This document shows, in pieces, positions 33,534-42,727 of a stretch of 64,000 bases of DNA (its first letter is position 1; every line of letters begins with the position of its first letter). Under the pieces are notes generated by a model, which had not been told where the DNA came from, did no database searches, and saw only the letters and a list, made by a program, of their open reading frames with translations. The DNA comes from Agromyces terreus (GTDB lineage: Bacteria; Actinomycetota; Actinomycetes; Actinomycetales; Microbacteriaceae), in assembly GCF_009749465.1 (NCBI RefSeq), contig NZ_WBIS01000004.1, positions 124,001-188,000 of the forward strand, read 5' to 3'. A program made the position numbers and the translations under genes.

Positions 33534-33890
33534 TCAGGCATCTGTCAGCCGTGCGAGGATCGCCGGCAACTGCACGGCGATCGCCTGCCAGAGCACCTCG
33601 TCGTCGGTGCCGTCGTAGTCGTGTGCGATGAAGTTGCGCGTCGCCCGGATGCCTGCCCAGTCGATGTCGGGGTGCGACGCGCGGAAGGCGGCTGGCAGCC
33701 GATCGGCGGCGGTTGACAGGTCGGTGATGACCGACCGTGCGATGCGCCGCTGATCGTCATCGTCGGGATCGACGAACCGAGAGCGACCTCGGGTGACGAC
33801 ACGCGCTGCGGTGACCCCGAAACGTCGGATGTCGGCGAGGATTGCGTCGACACGAGCGGGGTCGTCGCGGGAAGGACCAGGATGCCTCAT
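33534..33890 (-). CDS. hepT: HepT-like HEPN ribonuclease toxin
   Basis: A 118-residue HEPN-domain protein. The catalytic RX4HXY motif is RNFIAHDY at about residues 84-91, as in HepT-type RNases that cleave RNA or tRNA. It follows the MNT antitoxin with an ATGA overlap, so the toxin is made only after its antitoxin. In characterised pairs MntA adenylylates a tyrosine of HepT next to this motif; the equivalent Tyr is present here. The stop is 11 bp from the convergent S1-like gene. Confidence 0.85.
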   Translation of the reverse strand: MRHPGPSRDDPARVDAILADIRRFGVTAARVVTRGRSRFVDPDDDDQRRIARSVITDLSTAADRLPAAFRASHPDIDWAGIRATRNFIAHDYDGTDDEVLWQAIAVQLPAILARLTDA

Positions 33891-34348
33891 AGGGGGATCG
33901 CTTCGGCCAAGATGTGGTCGAGCACGTCGCCCCTGCCGCGGTCGGACACGACGTCGACCTTCGTGCCGAGCAGTTCCTCTGCCTCGATCATGAAGCCGGC
34001 GAGATCGAACAGCGATGTGGTCTCGCTCGGGTGCACGAGGAGATCGACGTCGGAGTCGGCATCGGCCTCATCGCGGGCGAGGGAGCCGAAGATGCGGATG
34101 TCGACCAGACCTCGCCGAGCAGCCGCCTCGAGCAGCTCGGAGCGAACCGCCCTCACTCGTGACAGCGTCGGAGCCCCGAGTACTCGGTTCAGGCGCTCCA
34201 CCGTCTCGGAGTTCGGCTCGCGCCGGCCAAGTTCGTAGGCCGAGATGTTCGGCTGCGGGACCCGCGCGCGCTCAGAGAGTTGACCTTGCGTCATTCCCGA
34301 TGCGATGCGACGCGACCGCAGAGTCTCGCCGAAGGATGCGCCTGTCAT
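33887..34348 (-). CDS. MNT-type nucleotidyltransferase antitoxin fused to an XRE helix-turn-helix
   Basis: A 153-residue protein with an N-terminal XRE/Cro helix-turn-helix (MTQGQLSERARVPQPNISAYELGRREP, about residues 19-45) and a C-terminal minimal nucleotidyltransferase domain. The latter has GSLARDEADADSDVDLLV (about 88-105), the G-S-x9-D-x-D active site. The domain should inactivate the HEPN toxin by AMP transfer. The fused DNA-binding domain, absent from simple MntA proteins, probably binds the 19-bp palindrome just upstream and represses the pair. Confidence 0.87.
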   Translation of the reverse strand: MTGASFGETLRSRRIASGMTQGQLSERARVPQPNISAYELGRREPNSETVERLNRVLGAPTLSRVRAVRSELLEAAARRGLVDIRIFGSLARDEADADSDVDLLVHPSETTSLFDLAGFMIEAEELLGTKVDVVSDRGRGDVLDHILAEAIPL

Positions 34349-34356
34349 ATCGCGAA

Positions 34357-34375
34357 GTATAGCGCGGCGCTATAC
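34357..34375. promoter_or_regulatory. Perfect 19-bp palindromic operator of the HEPN-MNT pair
   Basis: GTATAGCGC-G-GCGCTATAC, perfectly self-complementary around one central base and eight bases upstream of the antitoxin start. A minus-strand TATACT -10 box (34361-34356) lies mostly inside it and is seven bases from the ATG, so repressor binding would block a leaderless promoter directly. Confidence 0.75.
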
Positions 34376-34431
34376 CTCCCTGGTGTGTCTCGCGCCCGCG
34401 GAGAACTCCGCTTCAATTCCCGCCAGCCTGA

Positions 34432-37400
34432 TCACCGCAGACCGTCGAGAAGGACTCCACTCGCCGCACGGACGAGGCGGCCCGATTCGAGTGCGAATGC
34501 AAGGCCCTCATCGAGGCGAGCATCGATCGCCGTCGTCATCCGTTTGCCGCCGAACATGCTGAGTGCTTCGCGCTTGGCTTCGTCGGCGTACATCCCGCCA
34601 GTTGCTGCCGAGGCGATTCGCATCGCATTGGCGATTTCGACGAGCGGCACCTCGTCGATCGCGCGGCTCGACCCGGGCGCTGGGATTCGTGCTTTCAGCC
34701 ATCCGCTGACATTCAGGCCGGCCGGCCAGTAGAACGTCGACTCCCCGTCACGACGGCGGAACTCGTCGGGCACGACCCTACGGATCGCGGTGACCCGGTC
34801 GCGCGCGACGCGGCTCAGGCCGAATGCCGCAGCCACCAGCTTCACCAACCGCGAGGCAGGCATCGGCCCTTCGGTGGCAATCGCATCCCGGATCGCGGAC
34901 TCGACCTTGGCGTGCGCCGATCGGTGCGGAAGCGCGTCCAGGTCGGCGACGGAGCCGAGGCGGCCGGGCTGCCACTCGACGAATCCTTCGATGTCCGGAT
35001 GGCCGCTCGGCCGGCTCGTCAACGGTACGGTCGTGCCCGTGGCGGAGCCGATTCGGATCGCGCGCGGGTCTATCAGGTTGGGCTGGGGTGCTTTCGACGG
35101 GGTCGGTTCAGCCGGCAGGACGCTCACTTCCGCCTCGACGTCGCCGCCGAGCATGGCACCTCGATCCGCGTTGGTGGTCGCAGCCTGAGAGGGAAGCTCA
35201 GCCGTTGCCTCTCGGGTTCCGTGCGACTTCGTCTCGGCTACGGCGGCAGCGATACGAGCCTGCGTCTCTTCGCGGTGGTGCAGCCATTCCGGCAACCAGA
35301 CGCGTTCCACACCGGGCCACCGCATGAGCCCCTTGAGCACGTCGACCGGCAGACCGTCGCGGTCGGCGACCGTCTGTCGAGCGCGCCAAATCGGGCCGTC
35401 GAGGAGGACGGCGACGAGCGGCACATCGGGCTCCTCTGCGGCGGCGATGCTGAGGTCGACGCGGAAGTCCGAGAGTCCGACATCCGTCTTCACTGCGAAG
35501 CCGGCGAGACGTAGCTCGTCTGCGATCTCGTCTCGGTGCCGATCGATGTACGCCTGTCGACGACCGTCGTCGCTGACCGCCTCGACACCGTGCGATGCCA
35601 TCTCGAGGTAGGCCTTGAGGTGCTTGATCCCGATCGATCCGGTCTGCTCCGCACGCAAGGTCTCCGGGTCGAAGCTCGCGTAGAGCACGACCTGGCGGCG
35701 GGCGCGGGTGACGGCCACGTTGAGGCGCCGTTCGCCGCCGGCGCGCGAAAGCGGTCCGAAATTGAGGGGCAGGATGCCGTTCGAGTTGACGCTGAAGGCG
35801 ACCGAGAAGAGGATGCAGTCGCGCTCGTCGCCCTGCACGTTCTCCAGGTTCTTGACGAACAAGCCATCGGGCTCGTCGAGCGCTTGCCGGATCCGGTCGT
35901 CGTCACTGTCGCGCAGCAGATTCTCGACGAGATCGCGTTGCGGCGCGTTGAACGTGATCACGCCGAGGGAAGGCGTGACTTCTGGCGAGGCCCAGAAGCG
36001 TCGCCTCACATCGTCGACGATGGCCTCGGCCTCGACCCGATTGGTGCGCAGCGTCTTGCCCTTGCCGGTGCGTTCGAAGTGTCCGTCGACCCGCACGAGC
36101 GAGATGCCGTGGCCGTCGACGGTGTCGCGCGCACCGGACCCGATCGGCGCCGGGAACGACGACAACCGGTTCTCGTAGTAGTGATGATTGCTGAACGCGA
36201 TGAGTGATTCGTCTTGGCTGCGGTAGTGCCAGGAGAGCCATTTGCTCGGCACCTGCGCTTGCACGCACTCCGTGAGGATCGATTCCTCGTCGACGACCGT
36301 CTCGGGCGTCTGGGCCGTCTCGTCGTCGAGATTCGTGCCGGTATCGGCGAAGCTGGTCGGGGGCATCTGCCTGCTGTCTCCAACGACCACGACCGAGGCG
36401 CCGCGACCCATTGCGCCGACGGCGTCGGCGACACGGATCTGGGATGCCTCGTCGAACACGACGATGTCGAACAGGTCGGAGCGGGCAGGGATGAATCGTG
36501 CGACCGATTCGGGGCTCATCAGCGTGCACGGCATCACCTGAGTGATGATGTCGCCGTACTGCTCGAGCATTGACCGGACGCTCAAACCTCCGCGTTGCCG
36601 GTCGAGCTGCCTCCTCAGCCCGCCGATCTGCCCGCTGGTCGACGTGGTTGCGAACGTCCGGCCCGCTAGCAACTCCGCGGGAATCGCGCGGGGCAGCTCA
36701 GCGCGGACTGCGTGGGTCGAGGCCGTGAACCGTTGAATCGTCTTGTTGTGGGCGGTGATGTCGAACGCATTCAGTGCGGTCGCGTCTTCGCGCTCGGCGA
36801 TCGACGCGAGCGCGACGCCCTTGTCGAAGGCGAGCGCGGCGTCTTCTGCCGGTACGTCGCCGGCGAGGATGGCGTTGCGCGCTGAGTCCAGGCCGAGGCG
36901 ACGCAGGGGTTCGATATGCCGAACGAGTTCGAGCCATCGAACGAGCGTGACCGGCTCGCTCGTGGTGAGGTTTCGCGCTGCGCGGGTGGAGCACCAGCGC
37001 GAGAGGAAGTCGACGTCGCCGGCCCACGTGACGGCGTCATGCGGTGTGACGGCGGCGGTCGTGAGCAGTTCGCGCCAGGTGGCGGCGAGGCCGGCGAGCT
37101 CGGCTTCGCCGGATCCAGCCGAGGTGGATGCGAAGTATTGCCGCAGTTGCGCAACATGGGCATTCGACGGCCCGTCGAGGGTGCGTGCGGCGAACCGAAC
37201 CCAGCCGAGACGCAGGGTCAACGCGTCGACATCCGCCTGTAGCAGGACGTTCCACGTCCTTTCGATGAGCGGCACGGGCACTTTCGTGATCATCCCGCGG
37301 AGCTCGACGAGCTGCGCGTTCGTGGCCACGATCCGGCCGGTGAGATCGGACAGCGTCTTCAGCTTGATGGAGGAGGGGTCGCCGACGAGTTGGTCGGCGA

Positions 37401-40400
37401 ACTGGGCGAGCACGGCACGCCGTCGCTTCGTGCGTCCGAAGAAGCCAGACGCGTCGGCGGCGAGCGCCGCTGCGTGGATCGCGTCGACGTCGCGCTCGAG
37501 CACGGTGGGCTTCACCTCGGCAAGCCAGGTCGGACGCGCGAATCCCGTGGCGCGGCGTTCGAGTTCGTCGAGGTACTCCTGCCACGCCGGAGACTGCAGC
37601 GCGTCGAGCGTGTCCACCGGATGCCGCGGGGCCCGGGCGAGCTGCGCCCAACCGTCGATGAGGTCGGGAGAGCCGGCGCGTCCGAGGTCTGCAAGTCCGA
37701 ATCCTGCCCCCAGCGCGGCGTCGATTGCGGTGTCGAGGTTGCGGGCTGCCGTGTGAACGGCGCGCGCATCGACACGGCCAGGTGGGCGTTCATCGACGAA
37801 TCCCCACGGGTGCAACGCGGAGGGCCGAGCCAGGTCTGCGGTCTCGGGGAGACGGCGGAGCACGTCGCGAACCTCGGCGAACGCGGTCTCTTCAGCCGAC
37901 GCGACGAGGCCGGTCGAGACCTCGAGGGCTTCGATCTCCGGGTCCGCCGCAAGTTGGCTCGTTCGAGCCGAGTACAGCGACATCCCTGCCGCGTTCGATT
38001 CATGCAGGCGCGTCGCATAGCGAGCCAGCGATCTCCGACTCGCCTCGGCGGCTTCGGCATTCGCATGGAGAGCCGCGGCATCCGCGCGGACGACGAGGTC
38101 GAGCGCGCGCTTGACCTGCGCCCGAACCGCGGCGGGACGGGCGGATTTGTCGTGGAGGTCGAGCGAGAAATCGCCGAGGCCGACCGATTCGAGACGCTTC
38201 TTCACGACGTCGAGTGCTGCGCGCTTCTCGGCGACGAACAGCACTCGCCGGCCGGCGGCCAACGATCGCGCGAGAAGGTTGGTGATGGTCTGCGACTTTC
38301 CCGTGCCGGGCGGGCCTTCGAGAACGAACGTGCGTCCGCCGACAGCATCCGCGACGGCCTCGAGCTGCGATGCGTCCGCGGGCACCGGCACGACAGCGCC
38401 GAGTTCGTCGAGATCGACCGGCGGGGCGGAAGTGGTCGGGTCTTGGAACGCGTCGAGGGGCGTGTGGATGAGGTGGGACACCAGCGCGTTCTGCGCGAGG
38501 GTCTCCCAATGCTCGTCGAGGTCCTTCCAGAGGCGGAACTTCGCGAATTGCAGGACCGCCAGGTCGACGGATTCCTCGACTCGGAAGGGAAGACCGGCCG
38601 CGGAGATCGCTTCTCTGGCAGCGCGGAACGCCGCGCCGAGGTCGATGCCGGATTCATCCTCGATGGGGTTCTGCAGTCCCGGAATGTCCAGTCCGAAACT
38701 GACCCGGAGCTTCTCGAGTAGGCAGTAGTTGGGCGTCGACGCGCCGGCTTCATCCAGCGTGAGGCGGTATACCTCTCCGCGGCTCGCCGTCGTGAGATTG
38801 ACCGGCACCAACACGAGTGGCGAGCGCAGATCGCGGTCGTTGACTCGCCAGTGCAGCATGCCGAACGCGAGGTAGAGGTTGTTGGCTCCGGTCTCTTCGG
38901 CGATCGTCTTTGCCTTGTATGCCAGGTATCGGAGTTTCGAGGTGTAGGAGGCGCTCGTGATGTCGACGAACGCGCTTCGCTTCTCCGCGAGCAGGAGCTC
39001 TCTCGTCTGCTCGGGCAGGTCACGACCGAAGCGGATGCCGCGAACCTCGTCGACCGACTGCACTCGGTCTGAAGCGAGCAATGTGATGGAGGTGCCGGCG
39101 TTCACCGCATCCTCGAGTCGTGAGACCGCCGGCGGCGGGATTTCGAGGCGGTAGCCGGAGCGGTCGGTGTAGTTGATCAGCTTGTTCCGGAGGCTGAGGT
39201 CGAGCAGGGCGTTCTTCCACTGCTGCACCCGCGGCGGCACGGCCGTGAGTTCGGGAGCCGTGCCGCCGACGGGCTGTGCTCCGTAATACGGGGCGACGAG
39301 AGGGGCGGACCGCGGCTCGTACACCGTCACGATCGTTTCGCCGGCGGCACCACGCGATCGGCTCGGCAACGGGTAGATGCCCGAGAGTCGCGCCTGGCGT
39401 ACGTCGGTGACCCCCTGCACCCGATCGATGCCGCCGGCGAGGTGGCTGGTGCGCGGTGCTCGATTGGCGTCGCCGAAACTCCGGGAGTCTTCGCCGCCCG
39501 TGAGCATGGTCGTTTCGACGAGCGCGATATGGCCCAGATCGACGAGGTTGATGACGTCCATCGCGTCGGTGGAGGCGACGGCCCCGAGCGAGTTGTCAGT
39601 GCGCCAGTAGCCGAGGAAGATGTGGCCGTCGAGCAGCCACAGCGTCGTGTTGATGCCGGCCTGTTCGAGCACGGCGGCGAGCGTCACCGTCGTGTCGAGA
39701 CACGTGCCGAGCCGCCCGTCGAGCACTTCTGCAGGAGTGCGCACCTTCTGACCGATGGAATCCCAGCTCGCCGGCGGCTCGGCGTACCGGATATCTCGCG
39801 CGCGCATGGCGTCGTAGACCGCGGTGACGATCGAATCGACGCGCTCGGGGTTCTCGGACTGGTACCCGTCGAGCGCTGAGTGGCCCGTTGCGCTCTTCAG
39901 TCGATCGGATGCCTCGACCAGCAGGGGCGCGATGGCCGCCGCGTTGGGCTGCACATGGGCGGCCAGTAGTTCGAGCCCGAGATGCAGCGGCGCGGCGATC
40001 CACTGGTTCGAGGCGAGGATCTGCACATCGACCGACGACTCGGCGATCAGCTCGCCCGCGGCATCGCGAAGCGTCGCCCTGATGAGGCCGGGTCGCTGTT
40101 CGTCGACGTCGAGCATGCGGGCGGGCTCGAGCACGAGGTCGACGCTGCGCAAGGTCGTCGTCTGCCCTTCGCCAAGATCGACGAGGACGACCTTGGGTCC
40201 GCCGAGCGACCCCTCTGCGCTCACCACATCGATCTCGAGCGACGCGCCTCGTCGCTCACCGCCGCGGTTCTCGATCGCGATCTCGTCGATGACCGGGATC
40301 CGGCAGTGCGCCATCGCGTAGCTCAGGTGGGTCACGGACTTGATGCGGATGCCCGCGGATGCAGCCGCAAGCGCAACCGGTTTCGGCAGTGTCGCCGCAG

Positions 40401-40929
40401 CCGCGCGGGTCACGATGCGATCGGTGGTCTCCTCGTCGATGGCATCGTTCACAGGGATGCTCGTCGATGGCGCCGTTTCGCCGACGGTGTGTGCAGGGAG
40501 CAGATCGGCTTTGAGCGAGGCGATCTTCGCCTCCTGCTCGGTGGCTCCGATCATCGCGAGGAGCAGCCCCGCCGAGTCCATTGCTCGGAACGCGGTCTGC
40601 GCGGTGAAATGACCGTTATGCGCCCAGAGGTTTCTGACCTCGCGGAGTTCGCTCGCATAGTTCTGCCCTTGACGAGGAAGGTCGCGGTCGAACGGGTAAC
40701 CGAGATCGCCCAGCCGCTCGGTGATGGCCCGCAGAAGCAGCGACAGATCGCGTTTGGAGTAGACGCCGCCACGTCGACCTGCGAGCTTGTCTTTGCGTTC
40801 GATGACCGTCGTCCACTCCAGACCCGGCGGGAGCTTCGTCGCGAACACCCGCTCGACGAACGGCGAAAGTCCGTCGATGAGCAGCGCGAGCGCATCGCCG
40901 ACTTCGGAGTGGTAGTCGACCTCGTCCAT
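34432..40929 (-). CDS. HEPN / DUF4011 / SF1 helicase / REase / DUF3320 defence protein (Hhe-like)
   Basis: A 2165-residue single-gene defence candidate; the ATG has GGAGG upstream. Domains in order: a Swt1-type HEPN domain with an RX4H motif (RNLWAHNGHFT, about residues 98-108); a transglutaminase-like part with GTCLDTTVTLAAVLEQ and WLLDGHIFLGYW (about 405-440); the DUF4011 region (QQWKNALLDLSLRNKLINY, about 565); an SF1 helicase with Walker A GPPGTGKSQT (about 872) and Walker B VVFDEASQI (about 1490); a Vsr/MTES-like endonuclease fold (GFAVKTDVGLSDFRVDLSIA...VAVLLDGP, about 1800-1840); and the C-terminal DUF3320. From memory this matches the DUF4011-helicase-Vsr defence type. It probably senses and degrades foreign nucleic acid. 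Confidence 0.88.
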   Translation of the reverse strand: MDEVDYHSEVGDALALLIDGLSPFVERVFATKLPPGLEWTTVIERKDKLAGRRGGVYSKRDLSLLLRAITERLGDLGYPFDRDLPRQGQNYASELREVRNLWAHNGHFTAQTAFRAMDSAGLLLAMIGATEQEAKIASLKADLLPAHTVGETAPSTSIPVNDAIDEETTDRIVTRAAAATLPKPVALAAASAGIRIKSVTHLSYAMAHCRIPVIDEIAIENRGGERRGASLEIDVVSAEGSLGGPKVVLVDLGEGQTTTLRSVDLVLEPARMLDVDEQRPGLIRATLRDAAGELIAESSVDVQILASNQWIAAPLHLGLELLAAHVQPNAAAIAPLLVEASDRLKSATGHSALDGYQSENPERVDSIVTAVYDAMRARDIRYAEPPASWDSIGQKVRTPAEVLDGRLGTCLDTTVTLAAVLEQAGINTTLWLLDGHIFLGYWRTDNSLGAVASTDAMDVINLVDLGHIALVETTMLTGGEDSRSFGDANRAPRTSHLAGGIDRVQGVTDVRQARLSGIYPLPSRSRGAAGETIVTVYEPRSAPLVAPYYGAQPVGGTAPELTAVPPRVQQWKNALLDLSLRNKLINYTDRSGYRLEIPPPAVSRLEDAVNAGTSITLLASDRVQSVDEVRGIRFGRDLPEQTRELLLAEKRSAFVDITSASYTSKLRYLAYKAKTIAEETGANNLYLAFGMLHWRVNDRDLRSPLVLVPVNLTTASRGEVYRLTLDEAGASTPNYCLLEKLRVSFGLDIPGLQNPIEDESGIDLGAAFRAAREAISAAGLPFRVEESVDLAVLQFAKFRLWKDLDEHWETLAQNALVSHLIHTPLDAFQDPTTSAPPVDLDELGAVVPVPADASQLEAVADAVGGRTFVLEGPPGTGKSQTITNLLARSLAAGRRVLFVAEKRAALDVVKKRLESVGLGDFSLDLHDKSARPAAVRAQVKRALDLVVRADAAALHANAEAAEASRRSLARYATRLHESNAAGMSLYSARTSQLAADPEIEALEVSTGLVASAEETAFAEVRDVLRRLPETADLARPSALHPWGFVDERPPGRVDARAVHTAARNLDTAIDAALGAGFGLADLGRAGSPDLIDGWAQLARAPRHPVDTLDALQSPAWQEYLDELERRATGFARPTWLAEVKPTVLERDVDAIHAAALAADASGFFGRTKRRRAVLAQFADQLVGDPSSIKLKTLSDLTGRIVATNAQLVELRGMITKVPVPLIERTWNVLLQADVDALTLRLGWVRFAARTLDGPSNAHVAQLRQYFASTSAGSGEAELAGLAATWRELLTTAAVTPHDAVTWAGDVDFLSRWCSTRAARNLTTSEPVTLVRWLELVRHIEPLRRLGLDSARNAILAGDVPAEDAALAFDKGVALASIAEREDATALNAFDITAHNKTIQRFTASTHAVRAELPRAIPAELLAGRTFATTSTSGQIGGLRRQLDRQRGGLSVRSMLEQYGDIITQVMPCTLMSPESVARFIPARSDLFDIVVFDEASQIRVADAVGAMGRGASVVVVGDSRQMPPTSFADTGTNLDDETAQTPETVVDEESILTECVQAQVPSKWLSWHYRSQDESLIAFSNHHYYENRLSSFPAPIGSGARDTVDGHGISLVRVDGHFERTGKGKTLRTNRVEAEAIVDDVRRRFWASPEVTPSLGVITFNAPQRDLVENLLRDSDDDRIRQALDEPDGLFVKNLENVQGDERDCILFSVAFSVNSNGILPLNFGPLSRAGGERRLNVAVTRARRQVVLYASFDPETLRAEQTGSIGIKHLKAYLEMASHGVEAVSDDGRRQAYIDRHRDEIADELRLAGFAVKTDVGLSDFRVDLSIAAAEEPDVPLVAVLLDGPIWRARQTVADRDGLPVDVLKGLMRWPGVERVWLPEWLHHREETQARIAAAVAETKSHGTREATAELPSQAATTNADRGAMLGGDVEAEVSVLPAEPTPSKAPQPNLIDPRAIRIGSATGTTVPLTSRPSGHPDIEGFVEWQPGRLGSVADLDALPHRSAHAKVESAIRDAIATEGPMPASRLVKLVAAAFGLSRVARDRVTAIRRVVPDEFRRRDGESTFYWPAGLNVSGWLKARIPAPGSSRAIDEVPLVEIANAMRIASAATGGMYADEAKREALSMFGGKRMTTAIDARLDEGLAFALESGRLVRAASGVLLDGLR

Positions 40930-41029
40930 GGGGCCTCCGGGTGTTGCGGGTTCAGGCAGGTTCGACTGCGGCAGGCAGTGATGACGAGTCTAGGTAGTGC
41001 CGCAGACGAGCTGACGGTGAGGAGGGGCA

Positions 41030-41045
41030 TCACCCCCGTACTGGG
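41030..41045 (-). promoter_or_regulatory. CCCC-N5-GGGGGTG dyad upstream of the DUF4011 helicase
   Basis: Read toward the helicase gene: CCCC-AGTAC-GGGGGTG, about 100 bp before its start. A TAGACT -10-like box follows at 40992-40987. It sits exactly where the similarity of the decayed NERD gene ends. Confidence 0.45.
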
Positions 41046-41054
41046 GACATGCGG

Positions 41055-41665
41055 TGGCGCAAGGGGATCGATCTTGGATGGTGCGAGCACGACCGGGCGC
41101 TTGGTGAGCCGATTCACGAGCTGCGACTCGGTGAGCACGCACACGGTCGCCGGCTGCTCGCGGATCGTCAGACGCCGAGCCGCGACGATGACGATTATCG
41201 GGGTGACGGCCACCGGAGTTCCGGTCGCGGCCGAGAGGCGCTGCGCCGCCCGCTTCGCCTTGAACTCGGCGTTGCGCAGGTGGTCGGCGCGCTGCCCGTT
41301 CACGAGCAGGCGCTTGGCGCCGACCCGGACCTCCTTGCCCTCGTGGTGCTTGATGTTGATCGTGAAGACGCCAGACGGCCCGACCACTACATGATCGATG
41401 TCGCTCGTGCCCGTTCCGACAGGCACGGCGTGCAGTACACGCTACGACGGACCGAGCCGTTCCAGCTGCCGGGCGACCTCGAGCTCGCCGATCGCCCGAG
41501 GTACCACGACCGCGACTCGCTCGACAGCGGCGACCGACCGAACGCGCTGGCGAGTGTTGAACGCGGCGGCCCGAGCGCCTGTTCGCGTAGGCATTCCGCG
41601 ATGACGGATGCTGCGGCCGGGCGACCGGACAATGAGACCGCAGCGGCGGGGGAGGGTTCGGTCAC
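41055..41665 (-). pseudogene. Decayed NERD (nuclease-related domain) gene
   Basis: Readable in pieces on the minus strand. From a GTG near 41665 one frame gives CLREQALGPPRSTLASAFG...SRSWYLG. At a GGG run (41495-41497) one base appears lost and the next frame continues IGELEVARQLERLGPS. A TAG stop (41442-41444) then stands where actinobacterial NERD proteins usually have Trp, and the frame resumes RVLHAVPVGTGTSDIDHVVVG...FTINIKHHEGKEV...LVNGQRADHLRNAE...LTESQLVNRLTKRPVVL. Similarity ends near 41055, so the 3' end is missing too. Frameshift, nonsense codon and truncation together make it a pseudogene. Confidence 0.8.
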
Positions 41666-41902
41666 GGTGTCTCGACTCTCGGGATGCGCGGTCGACGCCG
41701 ACCGGGTGACCTCGACGCTACGAATGAGCGGCGGGACGCGGAATCCCCAGTTGGAGTGTGCTCGGGCTGAATCGGCACACTGCGCGAATGGAGTGCCTCG
41801 AACGGGGGTCGCGGACCTTATGAAAAGCCGCGAGGCTGAGTGAGTCGGCAGTCGTCGCCGAGGATTAAGCGCAGTTCTCGTGCCAGAGAAGTAGGAACCC
41901 GA

Positions 41903-42679
41903 ATGACTGATGCCGAGCAAACTTCGCAGTGGACAGAGGACGACACGCCGGTTGCTTCGAACGGTTCGCTCGAAGTCGCTGTCATTCCATCTGCGCAGTG
42001 CGAGCTTGTGTCTGTCAAACGAACGACTCCACTACCTGAAGTGCAAGCGTTGATGATTAGGTACGACTACTCGCAACTTCCGGTAATGAGCTCCGCTGGC
42101 AACGAACTTCGCGGGGCTATCAGCTGGGAGAGCATTGCGCGCGCCTCGGTAGCTGGATCACCCTCAAAAGCGAATGACTGCATGCGCGTTGCGCGACGTG
42201 TAGACCTGCATTCTGATCTCTTTAGTGCGATCCCGGCCATTATCGATGATGGGTACGTGTTCGTCTTCAGCAATCGCGGGAAGCTCTCTGGCATCGTCAC
42301 AACCACAGACCTCGCGTTGCAGTTTAATTTGCTCGCACGCCCGTTCCTGCAGATAGGTGAGTGCGAGCGGCAGTTACGTCAGTTGCTCGACAAAACGTTT
42401 GCTTCGACGGAGCTTGTCGACGCGAGCCGATACGGCAAGAAGAACGGTGATACTGGCGCGGCTGCGATGACGCTTGGAGAGATCAAGATTTTCCTGAGCA
42501 AGCCGGACAACTGGAAGAAGCTAGGTGTCACGCTCCCGCGGGAAGTCGTCGTCGATTGGGTCGGCGAAGTCGGCGATTTGAGGAATCGCATCGCCCATTT
42601 CAAGAGCGACGCGGACGACATACACGACGAGTTGCTGCAGGTGCGAACGCTCACCGAGTGGGTACGGACCCTCCTGTAG
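41903..42679 (+). CDS. CBS-domain protein with HEPN-like C-terminus
   Basis: A 258-residue protein; the ATG at 41903 has AGGA seven bases upstream, whereas the open frame back to 41840 has no signal. Residues 25-145 form a tandem CBS pair (CELVSVKRTTPLPEVQALMIRYDYSQLPVMS; GYVFVFSNRGKLSGIVTTTDLA), a module that senses adenosine nucleotides. The C-terminal half is helical and ends with VGEVGDLRNRIAHFKSDADD (about residues 223-242), which contains RX4H (RNRIAH) typical of HEPN domains. A nucleotide-gated RNase or a binding partner is a reasonable idea but not shown. GC is clearly lower than in the core chromosome. It lies just upstream of the BREX operon on the same strand. Confidence 0.72.
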   Translation: MTDAEQTSQWTEDDTPVASNGSLEVAVIPSAQCELVSVKRTTPLPEVQALMIRYDYSQLPVMSSAGNELRGAISWESIARASVAGSPSKANDCMRVARRVDLHSDLFSAIPAIIDDGYVFVFSNRGKLSGIVTTTDLALQFNLLARPFLQIGECERQLRQLLDKTFASTELVDASRYGKKNGDTGAAAMTLGEIKIFLSKPDNWKKLGVTLPREVVVDWVGEVGDLRNRIAHFKSDADDIHDELLQVRTLTEWVRTLL

Positions 42680-42727
42680 CGAGCTGTCACAAAAGACCTC
42701 CACGCGTGTTCGTTGTTTGGCCCCCAA

